Both the position numbers and the translations under genes were made by a program. Positions 63,286 to 64,000 of a stretch of DNA of 64,000 nucleotides are shown here, piece after piece. The notes beneath the pieces are model-generated. The model was not told where the DNA came from. It worked only from the letters and a program-made list of their open reading frames with translations, and did not search any database. How positions within the stretch are numbered: position 1 is the first letter of the stretch; every line of letters begins with the position of its first letter. Source of the stretch: Discostella pseudostelligera (taxonomy: Eukaryota > Bacillariophyta > Thalassiosirophyceae > Thalassiosirales > Thalassiosiraceae); NCBI GenBank assembly GCA_036940085.1, contig JALLBK010000052.1, positions 42,075 through 106,074 of the forward strand. The letters run 5' to 3'.

Positions 63286-64000
63286 GACATCGCGACGTCA
63301 CCGCTGGGGATGGAGAAGACATTCAAAGTTTGCTTGATCATTTTGCAGGAGGCAATGATGATGATTCCATCGGACACAACCATGCCAACGATTATGCTTC
63401 GCAAGAATTCGATTTATTGGATCGTATATTTCATTGGATGGATCCAGTTACAATCATCAATGAGAGAAACCGACGAGCATTTGAAGCGTGTATTTTAATT
63501 GAGGCCGGTCAGTCAGTGGATGAAGGTGCAACCACAGATGAAAACACACTTCATGAAATCATGCGTGTGTCTTATACGCGGCTGTTACGTGACATCCCCG
63601 CGGATCGATTTGAGTCTGTTGCAGTACGCGATGCTATGCTGCTACAGTTGAAGGGGGGGAAGGAACCATCGTTTAGTGGAAAGACTTTGTGGAGGCAGCA
63701 GAAGGAAGCACGCAAGTCCGTACGCACTCTTGCAGCCGAAATGCCAGGTGCTACTAATTTTCACTCACTACCGAGTGGACACTCCCTTCGTGATGCAATG
63801 AAGAGGCTTGTTTGCAAGAAGTTCATTGTAAGGAAAGGAGCCAAAAAAGTGTACGAAGACGTAATGGATGCTTGGGAGGATGTTCCTGTTGGGTGGTGGT
63901 TAGAGCATCATAGTATTGTGTTTCTCCTCGCCTTGATGGTCCATTGGCAATCACCTACAATCACCGCAGTTGCAGCTGTAGCGGCACCGGGACAAACACG
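63286..64000 (+). CDS. Unidentified gene running off the right edge (partial)
   Basis: A single frame is open from 63024 to the end of the window; protein-like composition begins near 63286, just after a possible acceptor (CAACAG). It reads with balanced, mostly helical composition ('FDLLDRIFHWMDPVTIINER', 'RRAFEACILIEAGQSVDEGA', 'SGKTLWRQQKEARKSVRTLA', 'DAWEDVPVGWWLEHHSIVFL') and ends in an Ala-rich stretch. An in-frame ATG at 63117 could be the start, but the sequence after it is T-rich and unlike coding. I recognise no family; no reverse-transcriptase, kinase or helicase motif is visible. Confidence 0.5.

Overview
The window is nuclear DNA of a eukaryote, most likely a diatom or close stramenopile relative. 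Genes are compact, carry few short introns (50 to about 180 bp, mostly GTAAGT/GTGAGT...AG) and lie 0.1-0.8 kb apart on both strands. Several proteins start with a signal peptide followed by a residue context like the diatom plastid-import motif (VAAF, SSF, STG-L, HAF). Family content also fits a diatom: an ShK domain fused to TPR and J domains, a free-standing helicase-associated-repeat protein, and a fused alpha-beta NAD(P) transhydrogenase. The species cannot be named from the sequence. No rRNA, tRNA, CRISPR array or bacterial operon was seen. Exon coordinates were read by eye from splice signals, frame continuity and family conservation; none is backed by transcripts here.

Layout. 1-15.2 kb: the end of a fasciclin-domain gene, an eEF3-like HEAT protein, a small foldback transposable element (MITE), a dolichol-kinase-like protein, a helicase-associated-repeat protein, a small coiled-coil protein, ribonucleotide reductase small subunit with an E2F-type site upstream, a TruA-type pseudouridine synthase, a mitochondrial oxoglutarate/malate-type carrier, and a METTL2/6/8-type tRNA methyltransferase. 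15.6-29.4 kb: the transhydrogenase gene, whose 3' third is caught in a head-to-tail tandem duplication of exactly 4,660 bp (18377-23036 and 23037-27696) that also carries a GT32 glycosyltransferase and an aprataxin-like gene. The second copy ends just upstream of a DusA-type dihydrouridine synthase. The junction creates a chimeric open frame ending in the transhydrogenase NADP domain. 29.5-36.7 kb: a coiled-coil protein with an unresolved 5' end, an ABC1/ADCK atypical kinase, the PAN3 deadenylase subunit (divergent, sharing a promoter rich in CACGTG and TGACGTCA boxes) and an F-box-like protein. 37-46.2 kb: a 1,330-residue SAM-repeat-SAM protein with a plastid-type presequence, an ER-type ShK-TPR-J protein, and an unassigned sugar nucleotidyltransferase-like protein. 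46.8-64 kb: a very large TMEM131-like membrane protein, a CS-SAP protein, a FadH-type 2,4-dienoyl-CoA reductase, a membrane protein with a DxDxDG loop, and the start of an unidentified gene running off the right edge.

Most genes are unlinked housekeeping functions, so gene order says little about pathway. Shared themes are RNA modification and decay (TruA, METTL, DUS, PAN3), secretory-pathway glycosylation and folding (dolichol kinase, GT32, J protein, TMEM131-like) and mitochondrial redox and transport (transhydrogenase, carrier, FadH-like). The points most worth follow-up are the perfect 4,660-bp tandem duplication with its chimeric frame, and the aprataxin-like gene broken by TAA immediately followed by ATG, ahead of its histidine triad, in both copies.
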